Assembly (NCBI GenBank): GCA_051294375.1
Contig: CM119268.1
Location: 21,502,672-21,566,671, forward strand
DNA from: Paraspadella gotoi
Lineage: Eukaryota > Chaetognatha
Length of the DNA stretch: 64,000 nt
Direction of reading: 5' to 3'
Shown here: one piece after another, positions 37,206-50,154 of the stretch
Layout: every line of letters begins with the position of its first letter
How positions within the stretch are numbered: the stretch's first letter is position 1
The notes under the pieces: generated by a model
Seen by the model: the letters and a program-made list of their open reading frames with translations, nothing else
Told to the model about the DNA's origin: nothing
Database searches by the model: none
Made by a program: the position numbers and the translations under genes

Positions 37206-37850
37206 TTATGAGATGATGTCATTGTTGTAGATATTGCGTCATCCTTTGTCAGTTTCTGTCCGGGCATGACTTTCACTTTATTTTGTAATGTTTTTGCGGT
37301 ATGCCTCATGCTCGGGCATGCCTTCGTTTAAGTAAATAGACGGAGGCGTGGGTTCGAAACCAACAGCTGCATTATAATGCACATAGCGCCGATTTCAGGA
37401 AATCCTAAACTATAAAGAATAAAAGACAGAATTCCTATGTAGTGGCGTGCCATAAATACACAGGCTAAGATTCTTAGCCTGTGTATTTATGAACACGCAC
37501 ACTTTTAGTAAGAGAGTTATTGTAGCACGTAGTCATGTCATGTCATGTCTCGAGAAATACACAAGAATAAAAAGGCACTGCCGGCGCAACACATTTGATG
37601 AACACATTGATGAACCGATTCTAGTTTTTTTAAATTCATGACATAAAATAGACCAAGCTTACCTTGAATAAAATGGCTGAATTTTTTACAAATTTTTTTA
37701 TTCCTAAACATAAATTTTTGCAATAGGGTTTCATTTCTTTACCCTCAACACAACAGAATTTATTTCTAGCGTAGAATAGATGATTATATAGATGTTTAGA
37801 AAGATATCATTGCTCAATATTTGATGGACGACAAAAGAAAAACGGTTGGG

Positions 37851-37854
<4 letters not shown>

Positions 37855-37919
<65 letters not shown>
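37855..37919 (+). repeat. (GA)n microsatellite in the right palindrome arm
   Basis: Mirror of 25336-25386, slightly longer, with one GG interruption. Confidence 0.9.
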
Positions 37920-38256
37920 CAGCAGTAAATTTCAGGTAGTAATGTGAACCACACTATTCTAAAAGAAATAAAAGAGAAAAAATTGCAGCTTTAAATGTTA
38001 GTTACGTATTCACTTTTATTTTCTTTCTACAAGCAAAATTTTTTATGAATTTACGGCAAATTGAAATATTTTGAAAAATTTTCAAATGTCTTTTCTCTTA
38101 TTTTTTTATGCTTGTTGACTTTGGAAGAAACTAGAGCCCTTGAGGCGTGTTCTCTTGCTCAAAGAAGTTTGTTCCGCTCGTCCCTTTAGCTCGTCTTCAA
38201 ATCTTCCCTCTTTATATTAATCATATTACAATCAATTCATATTATTATTTATATTA

Positions 38257-38566
38257 TTAATCGTTCTGCTCAGCCATCGAATAATGAATCGAAACTTTAG
38301 CCTGCAAGCGTTTGTGTCTCGGAATAAATGTGGCAACGATCGCTGGATTCGCAATAAAACCTCCTCTCCATTGTTCTTCAAGTAGTCAATGTTATTCCTG
38401 ACGGCGGTTTCGAGGTGCGCCAACTCCGGAAGGAGTTTGGCCAGGATGCGGGCGGCGAAGAGACCTCCGAGTGGAACATCTTGAGCCAGATGGCGGGCCA
38501 AATCGCGCCACATGTTGGCGTCAAACATAGTAGAGATGTCCCAACCATTTTCAGCTTCTTCAAAGC
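38257..38566 (-). pseudogene. Reverse-strand copy of gene 1 exon 15
   Basis: Nearly identical to 24695-25002 but 310 instead of 308 nt. One base is added in the GATTTGG run, one is lost in the GGAGG run, and two are added near the histidine-rich end, so the frame is broken. It lies in the right arm of the 6-kb palindrome. No upstream PDE exons except exon 14 are present there, so it is not a complete gene. Confidence 0.75.
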
Positions 38567-38637
38567 CTGTTACGGTGAACGCGGAAGAAAGGTAGGTTTG
38601 ACATTAATAGACACTTAAAAATTAAAAAAAATTCTAC

Positions 38638-38782
38638 CTTCGTTCGTATATTCTACCATAACACCGTAATTAGGATTGATAATGCGATATCAGGCGGTTT
38701 GTAATAGTATTCTCTCATACAAAAAAGGACAATAATTCCAAAAGGGCAAGTCTTAGGTTGTAGTTATTCCATCCATCGTTTC
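38638..38782 (-). pseudogene. Reverse-strand copy of gene 1 exon 14
   Basis: Matches 24475-24622 with three net single-base losses (145 vs 148 nt), for example one T lost in GATTGG and one base in the CTTTCTTTG run. Splice sites are kept. Frame broken. Confidence 0.75.
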
Positions 38783-39248
38783 CTAAAAGTTATTTTTACA
38801 CTTAGCTTTGTTCCACTTTTGAATAAGTGACTCACTAGTCAGTAGTTACTATCCCATATATATGAATATAGTTCATATTAAAAATTCAAATTTGTTACTT
38901 GTGGCGCGGATAATCTGGAAGAAACTAGGCGAGAAAAAAACGGTTAATTTTAAAAATTTTAATTATCCGTTAAAATCGCTTAATCATTATAATGATAAAA
39001 CTAAGTAACAAAAAAATATTTCTGTTAATTCATTAAAAAAATTTATTAAAGAATTCATTAATTCACTAAAGAAAAAAATAATTCATTCATTCATTAAACA
39101 ATTTAATAATTCATTAAAGAAAAATTGTAATAACAAAATACAAAACAAAACAGAAAAAAATCAAACTAATGTTGGAGGTGGTAAAGTGAGTTAAGCGGAA
39201 TTTACTTTTTATAATTAAAACTGTCGGTTCCCCGTGATTTTAAAGAAG

Positions 39249-39799
39249 GTATGGCAATGGGAGGATAGCCTGTGATACCCGGGGCGCGGGGGTATCTCAC
39301 CAACTGGCGTAGGGGCTGCGGACCCTCAGTGACCGCCTCCTGTCACTGGCATGTTTATACCGGCACCATCACATTTAAGCCAGAAACCGGGATACCCGGG
39401 GATTGAACCCGGGACGCACGGATGGAATGAGATGATTTAGCCTGCTCAGCCATTGAGACGAGGCTGAGGACGGACAGCAGTGAGGCAGCTTTAAGTTCTT
39501 GCTGCCACAGGATCCCCCCACCAGACTTCTCCACAGGGGCCTCAATCCTGAGGAGATGTCTGAGAGAAAGTTTTGATCTCATTGCCATAGTGAGAGCGAG
39601 CGGCCGACGCGACGCGAGTTCTGGCAGCGTTACCAGAGAAGTAGGGCATAGGCGTGATATGCAATACCCTAAGCGACGTAAGCGTGGGCGCACGGGTGCG
39701 CAGCGGTTGCGTGTTCGAGAGTAGGGCTCACCACTTTATGGCAATTGGGAGGATAGCCTGTGATACCCGGGGCGCGGCGGTATCTCACCAACTGGCGAT
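39249..39799 (-). mobile_element. Second tRNA-related SINE family, copy 2, bracketed by direct repeats
   Basis: TGGCAATGGGAGGATAGCCT begins at about 39250 and again at about 39740 (60-bp direct repeats, including ACCCGGGGCGCG and TATCTCACCAACTGGCG). Between them, on the minus strand, CCGGGTTCAATCCCCGGG makes a tRNA-type T arm. It separates the palindrome from the second spacer copy. Confidence 0.5.
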
Positions 39800-39899
39800 C
39801 TCTCTCTTTTGGAGCCACTTCAACATCCTCAAATTACGAGGAGACCACCTCAAATTTTTAATCTCCTCGACTGAAAAGTTGCATTATGTTATTAATTAA

Positions 39900-40330
39900 G
39901 AAGCTTCGTACCAAATTTGGTGCTGGTATCACAATTCCTTAAGAGACTTCAGTAAAGAACCTCTGGCTTTTTCCGTCAGAGCTTAGTCCTATGATAGAAT
40001 ATTTGATTACTTCCCATTTGCCACGATGCTTTTTACTTTTTGGCTGTTGAAGAGTCTAATAGTGTAATAGCTTTGTAATGTTTTGGTCACAATATTTACC
40101 TTTTAGATTTTCCAATACTTGATTTTATTTCTCTTCCTTCAGCTATGCGACGATGTTGCCACGTTATCCCCCTCGTCCTTCGCAAATTAAATATTCACTG
40201 ATGAGGAAAGATACTTTGACGCCACGCGGGGCAACATTAAACAAATGGCTCAAAACCGGACACTTTTTGCCAAGAGCGAAGCCTATGTCTGGCTTGGCTC
40301 CCGTAAGTTTTTTAAAAGAGGGAGTGTAGA
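39900..40330 (+). pseudogene. Indel-bearing direct copy of the unidentified gene end
   Basis: About 90 percent identical by eye to 30102-30526, but with many single-base insertions and deletions (for example in the LGFSV, FPFAADD and KHFLAK regions) that break the frame in both exon parts. Either a decayed duplicate or the same locus assembled from uncorrected reads. Confidence 0.5.
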
Positions 40331-40882
40331 AAAAAGTTGAAAAAATAACTTAATCCACGAATTAATAATAGCATAAATTTACTTTTTCAACTATTATTGA
40401 AAAAATATTTATTTTTATAAGCTGAACAGCAAATACACTTCAGTAACTACATCTGCAGTATGATTTTTCTCGTTTTTAACAATATATTGTGGCAATATCT
40501 CAGGGTCCCTTTACCCTAGAGAGTTAAAGTTTGGCTCATCTTGTAGCATGCCGTTTGACATTTCTGAATATATCAATTATTACATAATTCTGATAATTTT
40601 ATAGTATTAACTTCTTGGCCCCAATGAAGTCTTCAAATTTGTCGATAAACTTTTTATTTTTTTATTTTTTGATGCTTCGCGAAGTCACAACCAATCAAAA
40701 CTTTATTAAATTTAAATGGAATAGTATGCATAATACAGTGTAACACTCAAGAACAAAAAAATTATTTGAATGATCGAACAAGGAGATTTAGATGTGACAT
40801 AGTACAAAAAATATTTTGTTCATATCGTCTCGGGAACAGAATAGTAAAGGCTCCACGTACGATCGACGTCCTTTAGATAACA

Positions 40883-40907
40883 NNNNNNNNNNNNNNNNNN
40901 NNNNNNN
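40883..40907. other. 25-N scaffold gap in the second spacer copy
   Basis: Splits the direct copy. The following 500 bases are unique here. Confidence 1.
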
Positions 40908-42099
40908 TGGCTAAGACCGAAATGGAGTTTTTTTTGATATTTGTAGCGTTGTAAAGCTTATTCTGTGGGCTATATTTTCTGTTAGTTTAAGCCAATTTAA
41001 AACTATTTTTGTTTAATAAATATTATAATAAAAACTAAAACTGCGACTTTTTGACTTGTCACTTTAAAATTAATTCATAAGTGAACTATGAATAGAATAT
41101 AAGGAAAATATTTACTCAGGGGTGAAGAGAAAGGAAGAAAGGAATTCCAAAATAAAAAAGATTCATCAACTTGTCCTTGGCATTCAATTTGAAGAGAAAT
41201 GAGAATGAACAAAATGGACATGATTTTTTTCCTAAAAGTTGCAAAAATGTTACTCTTATATGATTAAAGAAATAGCTGGAGATGGTTTTAACTAATCCAT
41301 ATTTTGGCCTAATTTATATTATGGGCAATTTAAATTTATTTTGTTAATAGTAACATGAACACTGGAAAAACTAGTTTTTTATTGAATGCGGAGATTGTAA
41401 GCAGAGGCTAAAATATAATATATTTGTAATAAATATTCTTATAAAATAATAAATTTAAATTTTTTTTTTAAACTTTTAATAAAAAATCAGATTCTTAATA
41501 AAAGTTGAATAAAAATATAAAACATATTGTCAAAAATTATGTTATCTACAGCATTTAAAATGGAAAAAGGGTAAAAATTCACGGGTTTTTATTCTCTGTA
41601 GTAGAAACTTATATATGTTAAACGTTTTCGTCATTTTTTATAATCCAAATATTAAAATATCATATAACATATTTTATAAAAGTTTTTTAGTTTTTTACGG
41701 TGATCCAAATCTGTTCTTAAAAATAAATAAAAAATTTTAAATTTAATGATTTTATAAGAATATTACTACACAAATAATTGAATTTACTATACTGTTATGC
41801 AAAAAAAAATTTTAAAAAGAATTTAAAATTCATTAATTAAACGTCCATAGGCAGCAAATAAATAATGTTCAATCACTCAATCTTTTCATCACTCCACCCT
41901 AATGCATAATGTAGCATTTTGCCTGCTCTTCAATGTGGTATAGATTTCATATTGGTTTAAATCTTAGGTGCTTAATAACTTTTCTAAATAATAAGGAGAG
42001 GATTTTTTTATAAAGCTTCAGCTGATTTTATAAATATTTTTTTAATTCAAAAATTCATAGTTAATATAAAATTTAAAAAAATTAATTAAATGAGTAACA

Positions 42100-42319
42100 T
42101 GAAGAGACAGTGATTAGTGACATATGTTAATGACAGAACCGTTCAATATAGGCAGTCCCTGAGCTTTGGATCAGGCTGGAACACCGAGTTACAGGCGGGT
42201 TAAGCGCCCCGTCCCTCTTAACTGCAAGGCGACCACTGGGCTAAAACCCCAGACCTTTGGTTGGGAGGCGAATGACTTGCCTCCGGCACCAATGGCCACT
42301 GATGAGCGGTTGGTGGATT
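42100..42319 (-). mobile_element. tRNA-derived SINE, truncated by a hairpin-ended element
   Basis: GAAGAGACAGTGATTAGTGA to GCGGTTGGTGGATTTTAG. Better preserved than its counterpart at 31740. Confidence 0.65.
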
Positions 42320-43328
42320 TTAGTCGGATCTGCTTATTAGCAGATCTTATCTTCTCAGCAGATCCCGACTCTATAATTCACTTTGTCGGTCCGTCGGTCA
42401 ACCCCAACAATCTTGTCGGGCATTCACTTATATCATGTCAGAACATTGAATTATGATAAATTTATTTATTTATAAAAAAACGATATCCGTCGTCCGTCTG
42501 TCTGTCCGTCCGTCCGTTCGTCCCTCCTTAGCAAAAAACTCCAATTACTCGTGATTGCATTGTTTGTTGGAATGAGATTTCTGTGTGTTGGTAGGGAAGT
42601 GTGCGATTGATGTGGATATGAAGTTTTGATGGAATTGTGCGAGTTGAAATGAGGTGAAATGGAAAAAACTAAAAAATTATTTCACTATTTGAACGCCAAT
42701 TACTCATGAGTAGATAGGACTTAAATTTTGTATTTGGGTAGAAAGGTGTGTGATTAAACTGGAAATCAGGTTTCGATGGAATCGTCTGAGTGGAAATGAT
42801 TTTAAATGAAAAAAAAAACTGTTTCACTAATTTGTCCTGAAAATAGTCAGACGTAGTATTGTTATTGTTATCGCTTTGTTATTGTTACTGTTGGAGAATA
42901 CAAATCATTCTCGATCTGAACTTTCGTCTCGTTAACATCTAATGCCACAAAATGCAAGATGTATTAATTAATCAAATAATTCATCGGTTAGTTAATCAAT
43001 TAATTAATTAATCAGTCAATAATGAATAAATTAATTATTCAATCATTCCATTTTTTTATCTATTTATTAATTATTCAATCAATCATTTTATTTATCAATT
43101 AATTAATTATTTAATCAATCAATTAAGTCAATCGTTATCGCCATTATAGTCGTCGTCGCCATCATCGTCGTTGTTGCTTTTGTCGTGGGCAGTGATGAAA
43201 AGACTTAAAAACAAACATTTTGGATCAAATTAATTAATAATTGCCTAATTATTTAACTTAAATTCATTAATTAATTCATTACCGCTAATGAACGTGGGCA
43301 GATCCGACATTGTATGTTCAAACTTGTT
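42320..43328 (-). mobile_element. Hairpin-ended element, most complete copy (about 1.0 kb)
   Basis: TTAGTCGGATCTGCTTATTA with AGCAGATC, a (CCGT)n tract at 42485-42525, the two CAATTACTCGTGATTG/CAATTACTCATGAGTA blocks, TTAATTAA repeats, a CGTCGTCGCCATCATCGTCG tract, then GGGCAGATCCGACATTG and TTCAAACTTGTT. Useful as the family reference. Confidence 0.7.
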
Positions 43329-43431
43329 TTGTGTCTATTGAACAAATAGTATGTCAAAAGGTACCAAGAGACATTTTATTTGATTAATGTCCTTTTTTCT
43401 GCCGAATTTTAATGTTTCCTTCTTTTGGTAG

Positions 43432-43487
43432 CAATACTCGGTCTCGTGCTTCACAATCATCAGACACTGCTATAGAAAAAATCGAAG
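43432..43487 (+). CDS. Gene 2 exon 2a
   Basis: The acceptor is ccttcttttggtag and the donor GAAG|GTATTT. It encodes NTRSRASQSSDTAIEKIE in the phase needed by the next exon. Low complexity and polar. The upstream first exon was not found. Confidence 0.5.
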
Positions 43488-46400
43488 GTATTTTAATATA
43501 AATAATTTAATTTTAATAATTGGTTAGTTTCTATTAATGAACAATTTACATGTTTAATTTTTTGTACCAATTATCAACCGAACGAACATTCTACAAGTAA
43601 AGAAAACTTCAAAAAAAGAATGACACAAAAAGAGTCAATTGAAAAGGCTGATGAGCCAATAACTGAAGTTATAAAGTAAGTCATTGTATATAACTTATAT
43701 ATATAACTATATATAAATATTTTTTGGAAACCTGCAACTCTTCTCTCAGTTGCTTAACTTTCATTAATTTTACTCTTTGTGTCTTGTTTTATCAATTTTT
43801 AATCATTTAATCGCTTTTGTCAATTTTTCTTTTTATTTTAAATAGAAAAAAAATTAAAAAACTACCTTATTTAAAAGTCATAATTCTATTATAAAATGAT
43901 AAAAATTTAAAAAAACTTTTATGACCTGGTGAGACAAGATATTAAAGTTACCCATTATCAATTCAGAATGTACTATTTTTTTATTTACTCTGAGAAAAGT
44001 GCATTCCTTTTTTCCTTTAGACTAGTTAAAACCTATTAAATAAAAATAATTATTAAAGAAAGTAATTTTTTGTAATTAAAAAAAATTCTAACTTTTTAAC
44101 CGATAATCCTTGTTTTTTAATTCTTTCAGCAAAACAAAGGCAATTATCTTTTTATTCAATTGGCTGTAATTTTTTTAAAAAAATATTTCACGAACATTTT
44201 TAAAATTATCATTTTTAAAAAAATTTATCAAAAATTGCCCAAAACAATAGGTTTTTTAAAAAAAAATACTTAGTAAAAAACTAACTTAATTTATAATGCG
44301 AGGTATGTAACATAGTCAATTTTTTTCGCTCTACAAGATAGTTTGGGTTTCGTCCCTCTAGCTATAAAGCTTTAAAAGATTTTTATCAAAAAGTCGATTT
44401 TTTACCAATTTTTTCATTTTTTTAAAGTTGGCAGCATTTACTGTAAATTTTTTTGGAAAAAAATGTTCAAAAAATTCAAATGATCAATACTCGTTTTTTG
44501 ATTTTAAAACGTTTCATATATGGAAAGGTCTAATACATATGCGTTTTAAAGGTCTTACTACCTAATAGAAACTTAACTGAGTTAACTTGAGCAAACAACG
44601 CCGGATCTGCACGCGGGCATTTAGCGGTAAGCAGCGAATCAGATGATAAGTTATGATTTTTTGTGACCAGAATCTGTTACTATCAAACTACCTGATAGAA
44701 TTTTATGAAATTTTACATTGAGAGTCCCAATAACGATATAAATGGAATTATTCAACCCCTGACAAGAAATACAGGATCCTAGGGGTGAACCCTGGGGGGC
44801 CAAAAAAACCTAAAAATTTGTTTTCATTTTTTCTATTTTTTTAGTAGCATCAGGTGCATATTGACGTTTTAAACAAATAAAAACATTTTAGAACTAAAAG
44901 GAAAAACGAGCACAATAAAATAGTTAAGCATAAATTCAATTCCACTTGGACAATTCCATTGAAACTTTATTTCCAGCCCACATACAAAATTTCAGGTCAA
45001 TCTTTCAATCAACACGAGTAATCGGCATTCAAAGCTAATGGGGGATGGATGGATGGACAAAGAGACAAACAGACAGACGGACAAACGGATATCTTTTTCT
45101 TAATAATTTATCATAATTCAATTTTCTGATATGATCTAAATGATTTAACGACAAGATTTAGGGGTGGGACCGATGGACCGACAAAGTGAATTATAGAAAC
45201 GAGATCTGCTGTAAAACAGATTTGGCTAAAAATTGAAAACATAAATTGGACAGACCAACAGACTGACTGACTGAAAAGTGACTTATCTACTTGCTCAGCG
45301 AGTACTCACAGAGGAACAAAAAATTATGAAGGATATCCTGCTCTCTATAAAAGTAAATAGTAGTCATTTATAAAAAAAGTATATATAAAAGTATAAAAAG
45401 TATAAAGTATAAAAAGTACTAGATAGATAAAACTGAGCAGATTGAGATTTAAAATATATTTTTTCAGTTTTTATCTTTTTTTTTAAGATTAAATTCAGCA
45501 TCAAGAAAATTTCCACTAAATATCCGGATGCTGCAATACTTCAGCTATCGTCATCCAAAATTATTTAACAAAGCCATTAAAAAAATGGATAACTGGGATT
45601 TTGACGAAACTACTACTCCAAGAGATATGTTATTGATCAAAAGGTGGGACACCATTACCTATTATACACTCGAGTGGATAATTTTTATTTATTATTGTGA
45701 TCTATTATCTATCATATGTAATTAATTTGTAATAATATCTATTTAAAATGAAAGAAATTTTTTTTTTGATTCAGGTTAGTTTCTGTAAGAAAAACTATTG
45801 TTAAATGAAAATATCATTTTTGACAACCTGAACATCATAATATTATAACATATTCAATGACAGTTTATGACATATTTAGGCCAATCTGTATGTTTTAAAA
45901 AATTATAAGTGTAATTGTAAAAATTAAAAAAATTTCAGGAATACTAATTACTAATACAATAAAAATATAATTTAAAATATATTTAAAATTTTTGAATGTC
46001 TAAATTTTATGATTTATACAAAAAATACTTACAATGTACAATAGAGTGATATGAAAATTTTAGAAAATTAAAATTTAGCATATAAAACATGAAAATAAAA
46101 ACCAATAAAAATACTTTGGTAAATATATTTTTTAATTTTATATATAAGTGGGCACCAGTGAGCTTATTTTATATATAGTAAAAAGTATATAAGAGGCTAA
46201 AATTTCACAATACAATTTTTTTTAATTTTAAGATCGGATTTGGATTCCTTGCAAAAAGTTTATATAAGAAAGTATAATTCTTTTTTAAAAATTATTTCAT
46301 TAAGTTAGTCAAAAATGTAGAAAACTATATGCTGATTTACTATTTCCAGCTTAATAATATAGTTTTTTTGGAATTTTAACTTAATGACCTAATTTTTGAA

Positions 46401-49400
46401 AAAGATTTATATTGTATTTTATCAACTATTAATGAGAAATCTGAATCTGTTCTCAGAATTAATAAAAAACGTTTTGAAATTTTAACATTACACTGTTCCT
46501 TTTTACATCGATTTAATTGGCACCGAGTGCACAAGAATGATATATCCCGTGATACGTTTCCGGACCTTTGGGCTACACAAAAAAATGGTAATAAAATGTT
46601 TTCCTAATGACAGTTTTTTTATAAATTAATATTAAAATTAGCTATATAAAATAAATAAAGTAGAATAAAAAAATAAGAAAATGGTTGAAAATTTTTAAAA
46701 AATTAAGGAATTATGCATCATCCATAATTTATAAACAATTTCCTTCCGTTTGAGTCCATAACCAATATTTTATCTTTAATAGTTTATTTGAAATTAAAGA
46801 CGAAATCTTTTACATCAACGATTTTTATTTTTGAAGGTGCATACTAGTTTCGACTTTCATTCAAGCCTTCATCAGTGCTTTTTCACTTTTTCACAATAGT
46901 TTATTTGTAATTAATTTTTCTTTATTAAAATATTATTTTAATTTTTTTTCAAATAATTTAAATTAACAAAATTATAACTATGCCAAATTATTGAAGAAAA
47001 ATTTTATATTTTATTTTATTTTATTTTATTTTATTTTATATTTTATTTTATATTATATTATTATACCTAATATTGGCCTTCATTTACATATATAGTAAGT
47101 TTATTATGAATAAATAAATAATTTAATAAAATAATAAAATAATAATAAAATAAATAATTTATAAAATTGACTATATGAAAAAAATTTTAACTTTGAATTT
47201 TTTTTAGCATAATAAATATAATTTTTAATTAATTGTTTATGATGTTTTTAATAGCTAGTGGTCTGTTGTATCCTTCTCAATTATCATAAATTTATAACTT
47301 CTTTTATTTTTAGTAATACTGACTTTTGATAAATTTAAAAAAATTACTGATATTAAAAATTCTGTATGAAAAAGCCAAAAACTTTTTTTTTAATCATATG
47401 CTATTTAATTTTAATTACATTTTTTTTAATCTCCAAGTGAGGTTGTTTGGTAAAAAGTGCAAGAGCCAAGTATTTGAAGAGCAATTCTATATGTCACTTT
47501 TGGTTGGTTATTCGGTCTGTCCAACGGTCTGTCTGTCTGACTGTTGGTCTTACTTTATTTTAAATTCTCCTTACAGTGGGAAAAAAATATTTTAGTTGTG
47601 AAGCGGAACCATAATCATTAAGTGTTACTTAATGATTATCTTCCAACTTCGGAAATATTCAGTTTTCCAACACTTCATATTCTGTTGGGAGTAGTCAATA
47701 AAACGGTGGTGTGACTTTGAAGATTGGCCTAATAAGCTATATTTAATGCGTGATCATTATCACAATAAAAGTTTTCAAGTAAGTTTTACTTTTATAAATT
47801 TTTAATTGCGCTGCGAGTACTCGTAGTAGAACTCTAAGTCACTTTTCAGTCGATCGGTCAGTATTTTTTGTTTTTTCGTGCATAAATGAGACATGGCTCA
47901 TATGAATAAGTTGCCTCGAAAATTTGTTTGTTTGTTTGTTTCATACCACGTGACCATTTGAATCCTGTCGCTATAAAAAATTTATCAAAGGAAAAGCTTG
48001 AATTTGCTCCATCTTTTTTCGCTCATTACAAGTTCAAAACAAAATTCATTATCAAGAAATTTATAAATAAAAAAGAGTATGTTTTGTGAGTTTGTAGAGT
48101 CATCACATGCACTGTTTAATTATTGATTAAAAACGTCGAATTTGGGTTCAAGTGCAGAATATTTTATAGAAAACCAATATTTCGATCCTTAATTCCCTGG
48201 GAAGAAATGAGACTGGACATTGAAATGTGTGGGGGGGTGGAGTGATTTATCCCTGTTGTATTGTTTGACTCTCACCTGCTCTCTCTCTTTCTTTCTCTCT
48301 CTCTTTTTTAGCTCTATCTTTTTTTCCCCTCTTTTCACTTTTACCCTGAACGATGATCTGTCAAGATCGAAATATTCGTTTTCTATAAAATAAACTGCAC
48401 TTGAACCCAAATGCAACATTTTTAATCAGTATGTTTTGTTTTTATAAATCTTTTTTCAAAATGTGAAAAGAAAGTCACTGCGTCATAACACATCTAAACC
48501 ATTATTTTTTTTTAAATTAACAAAAAAATTAAAGGGAAATGAGTGCAAAAAATTATTGGATAATATTGGAATTTTGAGGGAAATGTTACCAGCTCAACAT
48601 TATATTTTTTTGCGACTGTTGGAATCATTTAATGCTGTGGTTGAATCTTGTTTTTCGAACAATCTTTATGAATTCAAAGAAAACTGGATAAAAAGTGGAC
48701 TATCCATTACAACCAAAGTTCATTTAGTTTTCGAACACCTTGAAGAAACAATCGATAATCTTGGAATAGGATTGGCAGTACTTAATGAATCAACAGCAGA
48801 GAGTATACATGCTGACTTTGATACTCATTACAAAAGTTATACTGTCAAAAATACTGCTTCTTTGTCATATCAAAAGCGGCTATTACATGCAATAACGCAG
48901 ATCGAATATAAAATGTTCGTCTATATGATGTTTGTGTTTGAAATGGTTGTTATGTTTATTTTCTTTAAAAGAAATAATAAATTAATGTCATCTTTAAATT
49001 GAAAATTTCAATTATTTGAAACTTTTTCAATTTTGTTAAAATATTTATTTCTATACATAAAAAAATGAATAGCATGTTACTAGAAAAGTATATTTTTTTG
49101 AGAAAAACTGGCAAGGTAAAGATATTACCCTGAACTCATTTTTATGCAATAATTTTTAAGTGAGGACCATTTAAAATAAAGTAAGACCAACAGTCAGACA
49201 GACAGACCGAATAACCACCAAAAAGTGACATATAGAATTGCTCTTCAAATACTTGGCTCTTGCACTTTTACCAAACAACTTCACTTGGAGATTAAAAAAA
49301 TGTAATTCCCGTTGTTTAACACGTTTTATATTTTGTCAACAGGTAACAATATATCATATGAAAAAACTAAATAGCATGTGATTAAAAAAGTTTTAGTCTT

Positions 49401-50109
49401 TTTAATACAGTCAGTATTACTAAAAATAAAAGAAGTTATAAAATTATGATAATTAAGAAGGATACAACAGACCAGTAGCTATTAAAAACATCATAAACAA
49501 TTAATTAAAAATTATGTTTATTATGCTAAAAAAAATTTAAAGTTATATTCAATTTTATAAATTATTTATTTTCTATGTCAAAACATAATCATAATAAACT
49601 TACTATATATGTATATGAAGGCCAATATTAGGTAAATATAAATAAATATAAATATATATATATATAATATATGTAAATATAAATAAATATATATATAAAT
49701 ATAAATATTATAATATTAAATTTTTCTTAAATCATTTGGCATAGTTATATTTTTTTTAATTTAAATTATTAGGAAAAAAAATTTAAATAATATTTTAATA
49801 AAGAAAAATTAATTACAAATAAACTATTAAAGATAAAATATTGATTATGGACTCAAACGAAAGGAGATTGTTTATAGATTATGGATGATGCATAATTTCT
49901 TAATTTTTTAAAAATTTTCAACCATTTTCTTATTTTTTTTATTCTACTTTATTCATTTATATAGCTAATTTTAATATTAATTTATTAGTAGCCATAATGT
50001 GGTATTCCTTTCGTTTCGTTGTGTTTTGGTGTTTTAGCGAAAACAAAGTTTAGAGTTTATACTACAACGATTTTTTATCTTTGTTGTACATTGCACAAAT
50101 GTATCATAT

Positions 50110-50154
<45 letters not shown>

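Larger units (their letters stand above)
33178..39248. repeat. Right arm of a 6-kb palindrome
   Basis: Reverse complement of 23980-30010. It begins at the first base after a 25-N gap (33153-33177), so its orientation relative to the left arm is not bridged by sequence. The outer end (39248) runs without a gap into a SINE-like insert and then the second copy of the spacer. Confidence 0.85.
39800..42850 (+). repeat. Spacer segment S, second (direct) copy
   Basis: Direct copy of 30011-32543 with many small indels, split by a 25-N gap at 40883-40907. About 500 bases after that gap (40908-41410) have no counterpart in the first copy. Confidence 0.75.

Noticed and set aside
47326-47595. Plus frame ending with a CPTVCLSD stretch
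   Set aside because: Lies in the transposon's inverted arm and includes a (GTCT)n tract; its mirror copy is not open.
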